Of a stretch of 64,000 nucleotides of DNA, positions 34,795 through 43,056 are shown piece after piece. Position 1 is the stretch's first letter. The number at the start of each line of letters is the position of its first letter. The translations under genes were made by a program, and so were the position numbers. Origin of the DNA: Verrucomicrobiota bacterium (lineage in GTDB: Bacteria; Verrucomicrobiota; Verrucomicrobiia; Verrucomicrobiales; Akkermansiaceae); the NCBI GenBank assembly GCA_030835305.1, contig JAURPJ010000015.1, positions 124,001-188,000 on the forward strand. The letters run 5' to 3'. Below the pieces are notes generated by a model that did no database searches, was not told the origin of the DNA, and was given only the letters and a program-made list of their open reading frames with translations.

Positions 34795-35316
34795 ATGGAG
34801 GAAGAAATTGTCAAACTTGAAGAGGCACGTGAGGAGTTCGTGGCCCAATGGGGGATTATGGGGGCCCAGTGGGGAATCAATCGGACGATGGCTCAGATTC
34901 ATGCGCTTTTGATGACAGCCCCCGAGGTTATGAGTACCGATGAGGTCATGGAGACTCTAGCGATTAGCCGGGGAAACGCTCACACCAATCTCAAGGACCT
35001 TGTGAGCTGGGGGTTGATCCGGATCGTCACCAAAAAGGGGGAACGAAAGGAATTTTTCGAGGCCGAGAAAGACGTCTGGGAAATCTTCAGGCGGGTTGCG
35101 CGGGAGCGTAAGCGGCGCGAGATTGATCCGGCGCTTGAGACTCTAAGAAACTGCAAAGCAGCGTCTGAAGACATGAAGTCAGCCGAAGGGAAGGCGTTCC
35201 ATGATCAGATGGGCCAACTCGAAGATTTTGTGAGCTTCGCCTCAAAAATGGGGGATCGCGTCGCTTCGATGCAGCACGGGAAGGCGATCAAACTAGCGAT
35301 GAAGTTCTTCAGCTAG
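34795..35316 (+). CDS. GbsR/MarR-like winged-helix transcriptional regulator
   Basis: 173 residues from ATG at 34795; a TTG one codon upstream is also in frame. The N-terminal helix reads ARERFVAQWGI-like (AREEFVAQWGIMGAQWGIN), then RTMAQIHALLMTAPEVMSTDEVMETLAISRGNAHTNLKDLVSWGLI, the GbsR-type winged helix with recognition helix SRGNAHTNLKDL. KKGERKEFFEAEKDVWEIF follows. C-terminal helices likely mediate dimerisation or ligand sensing. The palindromes over its own promoter and before the next gene indicate it represses itself and the DUF393/MBOAT operon. The effector is unknown. Confidence 0.88.
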   Translation: MEEEIVKLEEAREEFVAQWGIMGAQWGINRTMAQIHALLMTAPEVMSTDEVMETLAISRGNAHTNLKDLVSWGLIRIVTKKGERKEFFEAEKDVWEIFRRVARERKRREIDPALETLRNCKAASEDMKSAEGKAFHDQMGQLEDFVSFASKMGDRVASMQHGKAIKLAMKFFS

Positions 35317-35364
35317 AGCCTCACGAGAGGAAAAACGAGAGATGACACACGACGCGAATCAAAG

Positions 35365-35382
35365 TTTCAGAAAATACTGAAA
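35365..35382 (+). promoter_or_regulatory. Second copy of the palindromic operator, before the DUF393 gene
   Basis: TTTCAGAAAATACTGAAA differs by one base from the palindrome over the regulator promoter at 34773. It lies 29 bases before the DUF393 ATG. A good -35 is not evident; ATGACA at 35342 is too far from the AATACT at 35373. The repeat of an 18-base element in two promoter positions is strong evidence for a shared regulator. Confidence 0.75.
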
Positions 35383-35410
35383 AAACAAAACAAGTAGAAA
35401 GAACAAAAAG

Positions 35411-35896
35411 ATGAATCTCCCAATGTATGTCAATTCGATCGAAGTTTATTACGATGGTCGCTGCGGAATGTGCTGCACCTTCCATGAGTGGATCAATCGT
35501 CAGACGCGGGCCTTTAAGATTCAATTTATTCCGTATCAGTCACCGGTTGCCGAGGAGGTTTTCCCGGGAGTCGGGACCCTCGATCCTGCCCGTGAAATGA
35601 TTGTCCGGACGGACGAAGGTGCAATTTTCCGGGGAGCCGAGGCTTGGGTGTGGTGTCTCTACAGTTGCGCCGATCACCGTGCATTGGCCCGTCGGCTCGC
35701 CAAGCCCGTGATGCTGGCGGTGGCGGTCCGGATGTGTCGCCTTCTTGCTTCCAACCGCCATGGTCTTAGCAAGATCTTTTTTCGCCGGAAAGACCGGGAA
35801 GTCCGAGAAACGCTCCACTCGATGGTGCTTCCGGATTGCGACGATGGCGGATGCGCCAGTGATCACGATGAATGGCGCGCGGAGTTGATGCATTGA
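35411..35896 (+). CDS. DUF393 (DCC family) thiol-disulfide oxidoreductase-like protein
   Basis: 161 residues. The N-terminal motif VYYDGRCGMCC has the DCC-family pattern, with C18-x-x-C21 as the likely redox pair. The following residues show a thioredoxin-like layout (IQFIPYQSPVAEEVFPG, then MIVRTDEGAIFRGAEAWVWCLY), standard for DUF393. The C-terminus is Cys-containing (VLPDCDDGGCASDHDEW). Function of the family is largely unknown. It is the first gene after the second operator and probably starts an operon of four or five genes through the MBOAT protein. Confidence 0.85.
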   Translation: MNLPMYVNSIEVYYDGRCGMCCTFHEWINRQTRAFKIQFIPYQSPVAEEVFPGVGTLDPAREMIVRTDEGAIFRGAEAWVWCLYSCADHRALARRLAKPVMLAVAVRMCRLLASNRHGLSKIFFRRKDREVRETLHSMVLPDCDDGGCASDHDEWRAELMH

Positions 35897-35934
35897 AACT
35901 TCACCCACCCAAACCCCAGACCAGTAAACAAAAA

Positions 35935-36024
35935 ATGATCACTTGGATAAAAAAACTCTTACGCCGGGCGGATGACCGCCACCGGTCAAGACCGCGTCGC
36001 CTGACCAGACTCATGGAAATATGA
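35935..36024 (+). CDS. Possible 29-residue Arg-rich peptide
   Basis: ATG at 35935 starts a frame of 29 residues: MITWIKKLLRRADDRHR, then SRPRRLTRLMEI. It lies between the DUF393 gene and the first membrane gene, with its stop 4 bases before the next ATG. An amphipathic start followed by Arg-rich sequence is plausible for a small membrane-associated peptide. Size makes chance occurrence quite possible. Confidence 0.3.
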   Translation: MITWIKKLLRRADDRHRSRPRRLTRLMEI

Positions 36025-36028
36025 AACG

Positions 36029-36436
36029 ATGAATGCTGAATATACGATTATTCTCCTTCGTCTGGCCGGGTTGATTTGTGTAGGCTTGGCCGTGGCCAAT
36101 TTTGTGGTAGCACCGCGGCTTGGGTATGCCAGAAGCCTGGCCGGTGCCGAGAAGTTGGTCCGTCAGATTTTCTATGTGCACTGTGGTTATATCGTCATGC
36201 TCATTTCGGGACTTGCGATTCTCTGCCTCGGTTGGCCGCACTTGTTTTTGGAAGGCGGGATGTCAAAGGTAGTGAGTGGCTTTTTTACGGTCTTTTGGGC
36301 AAGCCGGGTAGTGGTTCAACTGACTTACTACGATTCTGAATACCGTCGTCGCGAGCGATTCTGGGATGTTTTCTTCCTGATGGTGTTTTTCACCCTGACG
36401 CTTGTTTTTGGCGCCGTCTTTTTGTTCGAAAGATGA
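36029..36436 (+). CDS. Four-helix membrane protein of unknown function, copy 1
   Basis: 135 residues with four predicted membrane segments: IILLRLAGLICVGLAVANFVV, YIVMLISGLAILCLGWPHLF, a segment around SGFFTVFWASRVVVQL, and VFFLMVFFTLTLVFGAVF. Conserved phrases: FYVHCGYIVMLIS and FWASRVVVQLTYYDSEYRR. The next gene codes for a sequence-related protein (YAAYILASHLFFAILSLGF and WWSVRVYLQFFGFD align with these). The two probably act as a pair with the MBOAT protein. The stop overlaps the next start by 4 bases (ATGA). Confidence 0.75.
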   Translation: MNAEYTIILLRLAGLICVGLAVANFVVAPRLGYARSLAGAEKLVRQIFYVHCGYIVMLISGLAILCLGWPHLFLEGGMSKVVSGFFTVFWASRVVVQLTYYDSEYRRRERFWDVFFLMVFFTLTLVFGAVFLFER

Positions 36437-36861
36437 GGGAGGTTTTGAATTACGGTTTGTTGTTTGCAGGGCTTGGGTTGCTTGTCCTGACGGTTGCAAG
36501 TTTTTGGATCCCCCGGATTCTGGGTTGGAAGGAGAAGCTTGCCGATCTGAGTCCGCTGATGCGGGAACTCTTCTGGACGTATGCGGCCTACATTCTTGCC
36601 AGCCATTTGTTCTTTGCGATTCTTTCGCTGGGTTTTCGAGATTGGTTGTTGAGTGCGAGTCCGGCTGCTGCGGCGATGTCGGGATTTATTTGTTTCTGGT
36701 GGTCCGTCAGGGTGTATCTTCAGTTCTTTGGCTTCGATCTCGCGGAGGTTAAAGACACTCGTTTCAATCGGCTTGCGAAGCATTTGCTAACTCTGCTCTT
36801 TTTATATCTCATGACCTTCTTTGCGATCATGGTTTGGTGGAATCTGGGAGGCGGAGGATGA
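36433..36861 (+). CDS. Four-helix membrane protein of unknown function, copy 2
   Basis: 142 residues, about four membrane segments, related to the preceding protein. Aligned features are LGWKEKLADLSPLMRELFWTYAAYILASH against LVRQIFYVHCGYIVML, and WSVRVYLQFFGFDLAEVKDTRF against ASRVVVQLTYYDSEYRRRERF. Both gene junctions (36433-36436 and 36858-36861) are ATGA overlaps, so translation of three membrane genes is coupled. It could be a scaffold or substrate-delivery partner for the acyltransferase, an inference from gene order. Confidence 0.75.
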   Translation: MREVLNYGLLFAGLGLLVLTVASFWIPRILGWKEKLADLSPLMRELFWTYAAYILASHLFFAILSLGFRDWLLSASPAAAAMSGFICFWWSVRVYLQFFGFDLAEVKDTRFNRLAKHLLTLLFLYLMTFFAIMVWWNLGGGG

Positions 36862-37739
36862 TTTGGATTGTCGTTCTGATCTTCCTTGGCCTGCTTTTCG
36901 CGAGGTTGAAGTTTTCCATGTGGATTGCCTGGATTTTAGTTCTTTTGTCGTTGTGGTTTGCCAACCATATCCTTTTGTCCGCTGATCCGATTTGGCGAAT
37001 GGTGGGAATTTGTGGCGTGCTTCTCGCCGGGATGAAAGGTCTCGTCTATCGGGCGTGGGGCGGCCATCTCAGCTGGCGCCGTTACCTTGTTTTTTGCTTG
37101 GGTTGGTTCGGAATGGATCCGGCGACATTTGCAAAAACCCGGAGGAACCTGGTTTGGAAGGAAGATGTCGCTTTGGGGTGCGTTTTGATGGTGACAGGCA
37201 CTTTGGGAGCTTGGCTGGTTTGGGGAATGGAGTGGCGTCAGATTCTCGTGATGTTTTTGCCGATGAGTCTCGGGTTTCACTTTGGAGCGCTTCGAGTTCT
37301 CAAGGGGGGGCTCCGGGCGGCCGGCTTCCCAGTGCGCACCTTGTTTCCGAATCTTCTGAAAGCACGCGGAGTAGCGGATTTTTGGAGTCGAAGATGGAAC
37401 GTTGGATATTCGCAAATGATGCAACGGTTGGTGGGAAGGCCGATTGGAGGCTTGTTGGGACGCGAGGTGGGGACGATGGCAGTCTTTGTAGGGTCGGGGC
37501 TCCTCCACGAGCTTGCCATTACCTTGCCGGTGGAAGCGGGTTATGGTCTGCCAACCGCATTTTTTACGGTGCATGGCCTGCTGGTGGTCCTGGAGGGAAG
37601 ATGGGGGAGACCGCTTGGAAAGATTCCAGCCCTCCTTCTGGTTGCCGTGCCTCTCGGGGTTCTCTTTCCCCCTGAGTTTCAAACCCAGGTGATTGCGAGA
37701 TGCCTCCGGATTTTCGATTTCATCGGCCCCGTGCTTTAA
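36858..37739 (+). CDS. Membrane-bound O-acyltransferase, wax-synthase-like
   Basis: 293 residues from ATG at 36858, chosen for the 4-base overlap with the previous stop. Multiple hydrophobic segments span the protein. FWSRRWN (175-181) corresponds to the FWxxRWH motif of plant-type wax synthases, and SGLLHEL (213-219) contains the MBOAT catalytic His. RPIGGLLGREVG lies between them. The family transfers acyl chains to alcohols, sterols or other hydroxyls at the membrane. Acceptor unknown. It ends the operon controlled by the GbsR-type regulator. Confidence 0.75.
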   Translation: MIWIVVLIFLGLLFARLKFSMWIAWILVLLSLWFANHILLSADPIWRMVGICGVLLAGMKGLVYRAWGGHLSWRRYLVFCLGWFGMDPATFAKTRRNLVWKEDVALGCVLMVTGTLGAWLVWGMEWRQILVMFLPMSLGFHFGALRVLKGGLRAAGFPVRTLFPNLLKARGVADFWSRRWNVGYSQMMQRLVGRPIGGLLGREVGTMAVFVGSGLLHELAITLPVEAGYGLPTAFFTVHGLLVVLEGRWGRPLGKIPALLLVAVPLGVLFPPEFQTQVIARCLRIFDFIGPVL

Positions 37740-37810
37740 GTCGATATTGGAAAGTTTCGGACCGGGTAATTTTCGTTTGTTAGACCGGGAATCGCGGCGA
37801 TGATTGTCTC

Positions 37811-38023
37811 ATGGCAATCGAAATTGAATATTGCGAGCAATGAAACTATCGTCCCGAGGCAGACCGTGTGTCGGCCGAAATTGAGAAAACCGCCGGTCAA
37901 AAAGTGATTTTGGTTGGAGGAAGTGGGGGGATTTTTGAGATTCGTCGGGATGGCGAAGTGATTTGGAAGAAGGAGAGAAGCGGGCACTTCCCGCTTCCCG
38001 GCGAAGCTGCCGCGCTCTTTTGA
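37811..38023 (+). CDS. Candidate SelW-like (Rdx family) selenoprotein with in-frame TGA
   Basis: 70 residues if TGA at 37841-37843 is read as selenocysteine. The start MAIEIEYCEQ is followed by TGA, then NYRPEADRVSAEIEKTAG. Later VILVGGSGGIFEIRRDGEVI and KKERSGHFPLPGEAAALF match the Rdx (SelT/SelW/SelH) fold: EIEYCxxC, GGxFEIxxDGExIW, GxFP. The family redox motif is CxxC or CxxU, and the TGA falls exactly at the second position (C8-E-Q-U11). A hairpin suitable for a bacterial SECIS lies just downstream (37854-37874). ATG at 37811 lacks a good Shine-Dalgarno. Frame and length (70-90 expected) fit. Alternative: a nonsense-mutated Cys homologue. Confidence 0.7.
37854..37874 (+). promoter_or_regulatory. 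Candidate bacterial SECIS hairpin
   Basis: Beginning 14 nt from the U of the in-frame UGA, CCGA pairs with UCGG, then GCA pairs with UGU (one G-U wobble), with a single G-G mismatch between the two helices. The apical loop GACCG starts 22 nt after the UGA and has G in first position. This matches the known model for bacterial SECIS elements (upper stem plus small loop with a G at position 1 or 2, about 16-37 nt downstream). The stem is short. Confidence 0.5.
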
Positions 38024-38078
38024 TCGTTCCTTTTTCTTGGGTTCGGGAAGAAGACCGATTAAGTAAAGCTACCGCCTA

Positions 38079-40931
38079 ATGATGTCCCCTCGATTCATTT
38101 TTGTCTCTGTCTTCGCCCTCTCTATCGCCGGTGCCCATGCCGATCTGGATTTTAATCGAGACATCCGCCCGATCCTCTCGGCGAATTGTTTCGCCTGTCA
38201 TGGTCCGGACGAAGAATCCCGCGAGGGAAAGCTACGTTTGGATACCGCCGGGGGGGCACAAAAAGCGCTCAAGCCGGTGGATGATCCGGAGTTGCTCTAC
38301 CGGATCGAGACCGATGACGAGGATGATTTGATGCCGCCGCCGGACTCGGGGCATCAGCTCACCGGCTTGCAAAAAGAGCTTCTGGGAAAGTGGGTTGCAG
38401 CAGGTGCTCCCTATGACGAGCACTGGTCGTTTCAAAGACCGCGAAAGCAGGCTGTTCCCGAAGGTGTCCACGCGATCGATCATTTTGTCTCCAAACGCTT
38501 GCAGAAGGACGGGCTTGAAATGTCGGAGCCGGCGGACCGGTATGCCTTGATCCGAAGACTGTCACTCGATTTAACAGGCCTTCCTCCAACCCTGGAGGAG
38601 GCGGAAGAATTTCAAAAATCAGGGGACTTGAACAAGGCGGTCGACCGGCTCTTGGCCTCCGGGGCATTTGGTGAACATTGGGCCCGGATGTGGCTCGATT
38701 TGGCGCGCTATGCCGATACCAAGGGATATGAAAAAGACCGGGGGCGAAATATATGGCGGTATCGTGACTGGGTGATTGACGCTCTGAATGCCGACATGCC
38801 TTTTGATCAGTTTACCTCCGAACAATTGGCCGGGGATCTTTTGCCGAATGCGAGTGTCGATCAAATTTTGGCCACGGCCTTTCATCGAAACACGATGGAG
38901 AATGACGAGGGCGGAACCGATGATGAGGAATTCCGGGTGGCAGCGGTGAAGGATCGTGTCGATACCACAATACAGGTTTGGATGGGGCTCACCATGGGCT
39001 GCGCCAAATGCCATACTCACAAATATGATCCGATTAGTATCAAGGATTACTATTCCTTTTACGCATTCTTCAACCAAACCGAAGATGCCGACCGGGGCAC
39101 TCCGGTGATGGCGACTCCGACGAACAAGCAACAAGGTGAGATTGAAGTCCTCGAAGCTGAAGTTAAGGATTTGGAAGAGAAACTGAAAGCGAGGTCTGAA
39201 GAGTTTCATTCCGCGTTTGCCAAGTGGAAAACGAAGATTGGGGAAGGCCCACTCTGGGTTCCGCTGCGTCTGCATGGCCAGAAAACGAGAGCGGCCAAGT
39301 TGCAACAGAGTGCTGATGGTGTTTTAACGGTGAATGGTGAGCTTCCGGAAAAGGATACCTGGATTTTGACTTTTGATCTTCCGGCAGGCCAGCCGGTGAC
39401 CGCGCTTCGCATCGATGCTCCGACCAAGAAGCCTGGCGGGAAGTGGAAGGACAAGAATGTCGCGCTGCGAGAGTTGACGGCCGAGCTGATGGTTGATGGT
39501 GAAGAGCCCCGGAAGCTCAAGCTGGTTAATCCCCGCGCTGATTTCTCGCAGAAGGGTTGGGACGTGGCAAAGGCGATCGATGGAAGCACGGAGGCCGGGT
39601 GGGCTTTTTCCCCCCGGGCGGACATGCCCCATGTGGCTATCTTTGATTTTGATAAACCGATCCCGGGAGGAAAGCTCAGGTTGACGCTGGAGCAGGAATA
39701 TGGACAGGGGCTGATCTTCGAGACCTGTCAAGTTTCGGTGAGCCGCGTTTCCTCGAAGTGGTTGGCGGCAGAGGTTGATTCGCAGGGTGGACTGAAGTCG
39801 GTTTTTTTAACCAGGGTTTATGAACCGACGCGAAAGATGAATGCCCGTGTCGCGCAAGTACTAGAAAAGCTAGAACAAGTGAAGCGAGATATCCCGAAAA
39901 CTCCGATCATGAGAGAGCTGGCGGCAAACCGTCGTCGCGTGACCCGGGTTCATCGGCGGGGTAGCTTTCTCGATCAAGGTGAGGTCGTTGTGGCGCGGCT
40001 GCCCGGGATGTTTGGAGCCTTGCCCGATGGGGCGCCGGCCAATCGACTTGGGGTGGCGCGTTGGTTGACTCATTCCGAGAACCCGTTGACGGCACGGGTG
40101 ATGGTGAATCGAATTTGGGCACGGCTTTTTGGGAAGGGGATTGTTGAAACTGAAGAAGACTTCGGCATGCAGGGATCCGTGCCGACTCATCCGGAGCTGC
40201 TCGATTGGCTGGCGGTGGACTATCAGGAGCAGGGATGGTCTTTGAAGCAGTTGCTGAAGACGATGGTTCTCTCGAAGACCTACCAACAGAGTGCGAAGGT
40301 GACGCAGGATCGCTTGGCGAAGGACCCTCGTAATGCTCTGCTCTCGCGCGGAGCTCGTTTCCGACTTTCCGCCGAAATGGTTCGTGATCAGGCGCTTGCC
40401 GCTTCCGGCCTTTTGACCCGTGAACTTGGCGGACCTTCGGTGATGCCGCCGCAACCGTCCGGAGTTTGGAAATCAACCTACAGCGGTGAAACCTGGAAGA
40501 ATGCCACGGGGGCGGATCGCTATCGCAGAGGCGTTTACACATACTTGAAACGAACCAGTCCCTATCCGGCATTCACGACTTTCGATGCGGGTTCCGGGGA
40601 GGTTTGCCAGATCCGGAGAATCCGCACCAATACGCCTTTGCAGGCGCTGATTACACTGAATGACACTTCTTATCTCGAGGCGGCGGGAGCTCTTTCCAAA
40701 AAGATGAAGGACCTGGAGCACGGGTTTCGCTTGGTTCTCATTCGCCCGCCTTCTACCCGGGAACTAACCCGCTTACAGGATCTCTATAAAACAATGAAAA
40801 ATCATTATCAAAACAATGTGGAGGCAGCCGCGGAGTTTTTGAAATCTGCCGGCCTCAGGGAAGGTGATGCCGCCATGGTGTCGGTGGCAAACGTTCTCCT
40901 GAATCTCGACGAAACCCTGATGAAACCATGA
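38079..40931 (+). CDS. PSCyt1-DUF1549-DUF1553 cytochrome c-type PVC protein
   Basis: 950 residues. Signal peptide [21 protein letters not shown]. The planctomycete-type cytochrome C domain holds CFACH (37-41), the heme c site, in a segment with [13 protein letters not shown] and LMPPPDS. DUF1549 (PSCyt2) spans about 130-350 with [15 protein letters not shown] and [20 protein letters not shown], plus [11 protein letters not shown], a second CxxCH. DUF1553 (PSD1) is about 655-930, with [17 protein letters not shown]. The family is abundant in PVC bacteria; it is proposed to act with DUF1501 proteins in extracellular oxidation or polysaccharide breakdown. It overlaps the DUF1501 gene by 4 bases. 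Confidence 0.95.
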   Translation: MMSPRFIFVSVFALSIAGAHADLDFNRDIRPILSANCFACHGPDEESREGKLRLDTAGGAQKALKPVDDPELLYRIETDDEDDLMPPPDSGHQLTGLQKELLGKWVAAGAPYDEHWSFQRPRKQAVPEGVHAIDHFVSKRLQKDGLEMSEPADRYALIRRLSLDLTGLPPTLEEAEEFQKSGDLNKAVDRLLASGAFGEHWARMWLDLARYADTKGYEKDRGRNIWRYRDWVIDALNADMPFDQFTSEQLAGDLLPNASVDQILATAFHRNTMENDEGGTDDEEFRVAAVKDRVDTTIQVWMGLTMGCAKCHTHKYDPISIKDYYSFYAFFNQTEDADRGTPVMATPTNKQQGEIEVLEAEVKDLEEKLKARSEEFHSAFAKWKTKIGEGPLWVPLRLHGQKTRAAKLQQSADGVLTVNGELPEKDTWILTFDLPAGQPVTALRIDAPTKKPGGKWKDKNVALRELTAELMVDGEEPRKLKLVNPRADFSQKGWDVAKAIDGSTEAGWAFSPRADMPHVAIFDFDKPIPGGKLRLTLEQEYGQGLIFETCQVSVSRVSSKWLAAEVDSQGGLKSVFLTRVYEPTRKMNARVAQVLEKLEQVKRDIPKTPIMRELAANRRRVTRVHRRGSFLDQGEVVVARLPGMFGALPDGAPANRLGVARWLTHSENPLTARVMVNRIWARLFGKGIVETEEDFGMQGSVPTHPELLDWLAVDYQEQGWSLKQLLKTMVLSKTYQQSAKVTQDRLAKDPRNALLSRGARFRLSAEMVRDQALAASGLLTRELGGPSVMPPQPSGVWKSTYSGETWKNATGADRYRRGVYTYLKRTSPYPAFTTFDAGSGEVCQIRRIRTNTPLQALITLNDTSYLEAAGALSKKMKDLEHGFRLVLIRPPSTRELTRLQDLYKTMKNHYQNNVEAAAEFLKSAGLREGDAAMVSVANVLLNLDETLMKP

Positions 40932-42421
40932 ATTTTCATAACGAAAAAGTCCGCGCGCAAACCCGCCGCCATTTCTTCGGTCAGGCCGGGTTGGGGTTTG
41001 GAGCCCTCGCTCTAAATCAACTGCTTGCGGACGAAAAGGGCGGGTCTGAGAATGGTATCAGAATCCCGGCAAAAGCCAAATCGATCATTTATCTACACAT
41101 GGCGGGTTCGCCCTCGCAAATCGATCTCTTTGAAAACAAGCCCGCGCTGACCAAGTTTCACGGCAAGGACTGTCCCGAGGAGTATCTTAAGGGCAAACGT
41201 TTCGCCTTCATCAAGGGGACTCCCAAGATGATGGGGCCGGTTTTTGATTACAAAAGGCGGGGACAGAGTGGTCAATGGGTGAGTGATCTTTTGCCGGGTT
41301 TGAGTTCGGTGATCGATGACGTTTGTGTTATTCGCTCGATGAACACCGACCAATTCAACCATTCGCCGGCGCAATTATTGCTGCAAACCGGAAACCCGCT
41401 TTTGGGTTATCCCTCGATGGGATCGTGGGTTAACTATGGGCTGGGAAGTGAAAACAAAAATTTGCCCGGCTTTGTGGTTCTGGCTTCCGGGGGGAAAACT
41501 CCCAGCGCAGGGAAATCGCTTTGGGGATCCGGTTTCTTGCCGACCCTTTATCAAGGGGTGCAATGTCGAACCGATGGTGGCGATCCCATTCTCTATCTTT
41601 CCGATCCCAAGGGGATGAACCGGGAGGCCCGGCGCAAGACCCTGGATGCCCTGAAAGATCTTAATGAATATCAAAATGAGCATATTGGTGATCCCGAAAC
41701 GCTTACCCGTATTGCCCAGTATGAGTTGTCTTATCGGATACAGATGTCGGTTCCCGAAGTGATGGATATCGGAAAAGAGCCGCAGCATGTCCTCGATCTT
41801 TATGGGGCGAAGCCGGGATTTGTTTCCAATGTCGAAACGGCGGCTGATCCACGGAGACTCTACAAAGGGGATGATCCGACTTTTGCGAACAACTGCGTCT
41901 TGGCGCGTCGACTCGTTGAAAAAGGTGTCCGTTTTGTGCAGCTTTATGATTGGGGGTGGGATCACCACGGGTCCTCGCCCGGGGAGTCGATTGATGAGAC
42001 CCTGCCAATCAAATGCCAGCAGATTGACAGGGCGATCGCCGGACTGATCAAGGATCTCAAACAGCGGGGGCTTTTTGATGAAACGCTGATTGTTTGGGGA
42101 GGGGAGTTTGGCCGCACACCCATGATGCAGAACAATGTGAACTCGACTCTTAAGCCGGGCTATTTCGGTCGCGACCACCATCCCCATGCCTTCACAATGT
42201 GGATGGCGGGGGCGGGAATTATGCCCGGGGCCTATGGGCAAACCGATGATATTGGATATTATATTGGAGAGAATCCGGTTGGAATCCGGGACCTTCAGGC
42301 CACTATTCTCCATCTGCTGGGTCTCGACCCTCATCGTTTTAACTTTGCCTACCAAGGTCTCAACCAGCGACTGATTGGCCCTACCGATGACGGGCAGGTG
42401 GTAAAGGGGATCTTGAGTTAG
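40928..42421 (+). CDS. DUF1501 family protein with Tat signal
   Basis: 497 residues. A twin-arginine signal appears near the start (TRRHFFGQAGLGFGALAL). The alkaline-phosphatase-superfamily-like body has IIYLHMAGSPSQIDLFENKP, MNTDQFNHSPAQLLL, VRFVQLYDWGWDHHG and LIVWGGEFGRTP, then GRDHHPHAFTMWMAGAG. These are standard DUF1501 phrases. DUF1501 proteins usually pair with PSCyt/DUF1553 proteins, as here, where the start overlaps the previous stop. Enzymatic activity is unproven in the family. Exported folded through Tat. Confidence 0.93.
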   Translation: MNFHNEKVRAQTRRHFFGQAGLGFGALALNQLLADEKGGSENGIRIPAKAKSIIYLHMAGSPSQIDLFENKPALTKFHGKDCPEEYLKGKRFAFIKGTPKMMGPVFDYKRRGQSGQWVSDLLPGLSSVIDDVCVIRSMNTDQFNHSPAQLLLQTGNPLLGYPSMGSWVNYGLGSENKNLPGFVVLASGGKTPSAGKSLWGSGFLPTLYQGVQCRTDGGDPILYLSDPKGMNREARRKTLDALKDLNEYQNEHIGDPETLTRIAQYELSYRIQMSVPEVMDIGKEPQHVLDLYGAKPGFVSNVETAADPRRLYKGDDPTFANNCVLARRLVEKGVRFVQLYDWGWDHHGSSPGESIDETLPIKCQQIDRAIAGLIKDLKQRGLFDETLIVWGGEFGRTPMMQNNVNSTLKPGYFGRDHHPHAFTMWMAGAGIMPGAYGQTDDIGYYIGENPVGIRDLQATILHLLGLDPHRFNFAYQGLNQRLIGPTDDGQVVKGILS

Positions 42422-42449
42422 GCAAAACGGGTGTTTAGTCTTCGCACAG

Positions 42450-42662
42450 ATGGTCAAACGAATTTTCTCCTCAATCTTCGGTGCGATCCTGTTCGCGATT
42501 GTGGTGCCGGTCGGCTACTATCTCGGCTTTGACTCGGTACCCTTCGGAGAGTTTAAGGGAGTGATTCTTCTCGCAGGACTGGGGGCAGTGGGCGGGGCGG
42601 TTTTGGGGGCCTGTTTTCCGAAGGTCTTCGGATTCATCTTTGATAACCTAATCGATTACTAA
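42450..42662 (+). CDS. Small membrane protein of unknown function
   Basis: 70 residues with two hydrophobic segments (SSIFGAILFAIVVPVGYYL, then GVILLAGLGAVGGAVLGACF) and a short hydrophobic C-terminal stretch (PKVFGFIFDNLIDY). It resembles small two-helix membrane proteins with a Gly-rich second helix. It follows the DUF1501 gene by 28 bases. No family recognised, and no obvious ribosome binding site. Confidence 0.6.
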   Translation: MVKRIFSSIFGAILFAIVVPVGYYLGFDSVPFGEFKGVILLAGLGAVGGAVLGACFPKVFGFIFDNLIDY

Positions 42663-42717
42663 ATGGAGAGTGATTCCTCTCCAGGTCGCTTCCAGGTTTG
42701 ACCGGCTGCGCTGATAA

Positions 42718-42948
42718 TCATAGCGGGCGTTTTGATTCGAAAGGCCTTAGCGATAGCAGAATGGCCAGCCCCTCGATCTCGGGGCGCATGAGATCCAGAA
42801 TGATTGCCCTGTGGTCGCTACTCTCGTCATCCCATGGCCTTTCATCGCCTGTTGCCGAGACATCGACCGCGTAGCTTCCTTCAGTGAGACTTTGGGCGAT
42901 GTTCTACGGAAGCGGGGCATGGTCTTCGATGAGCAGGGCGCAAATTTT
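42718..42948 (-). pseudogene. Relic of a response-regulator receiver domain
   Basis: One minus-strand frame reads KICALLIEDHAPLP, TAG (42904-42906), NIAQSLTEGSYAVDVSATGD, DDESSDHRAIILDLMRPEIE, GLAILLSLRP and then TGA at 42718. The acidic pocket (ED), phosphoacceptor region (ILDLM) and the PEIEGLAIL segment are those of an OmpR-type receiver. The start codon is missing and the rest of the gene (Lys/Thr region and winged helix) is absent. The gap 42663-43056 holds nothing else that I recognise. Confidence 0.7.
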
Positions 42949-43056
42949 AGCGGTTGTTAAAATGAGCCTGGACTGACAGGCATTAAGGAATGATTAGAAA
43001 CTTACTAAGTTTTCTCATGAGTTTATCATTATTGGGTCGGTAGCGTGTTGCCTTAC

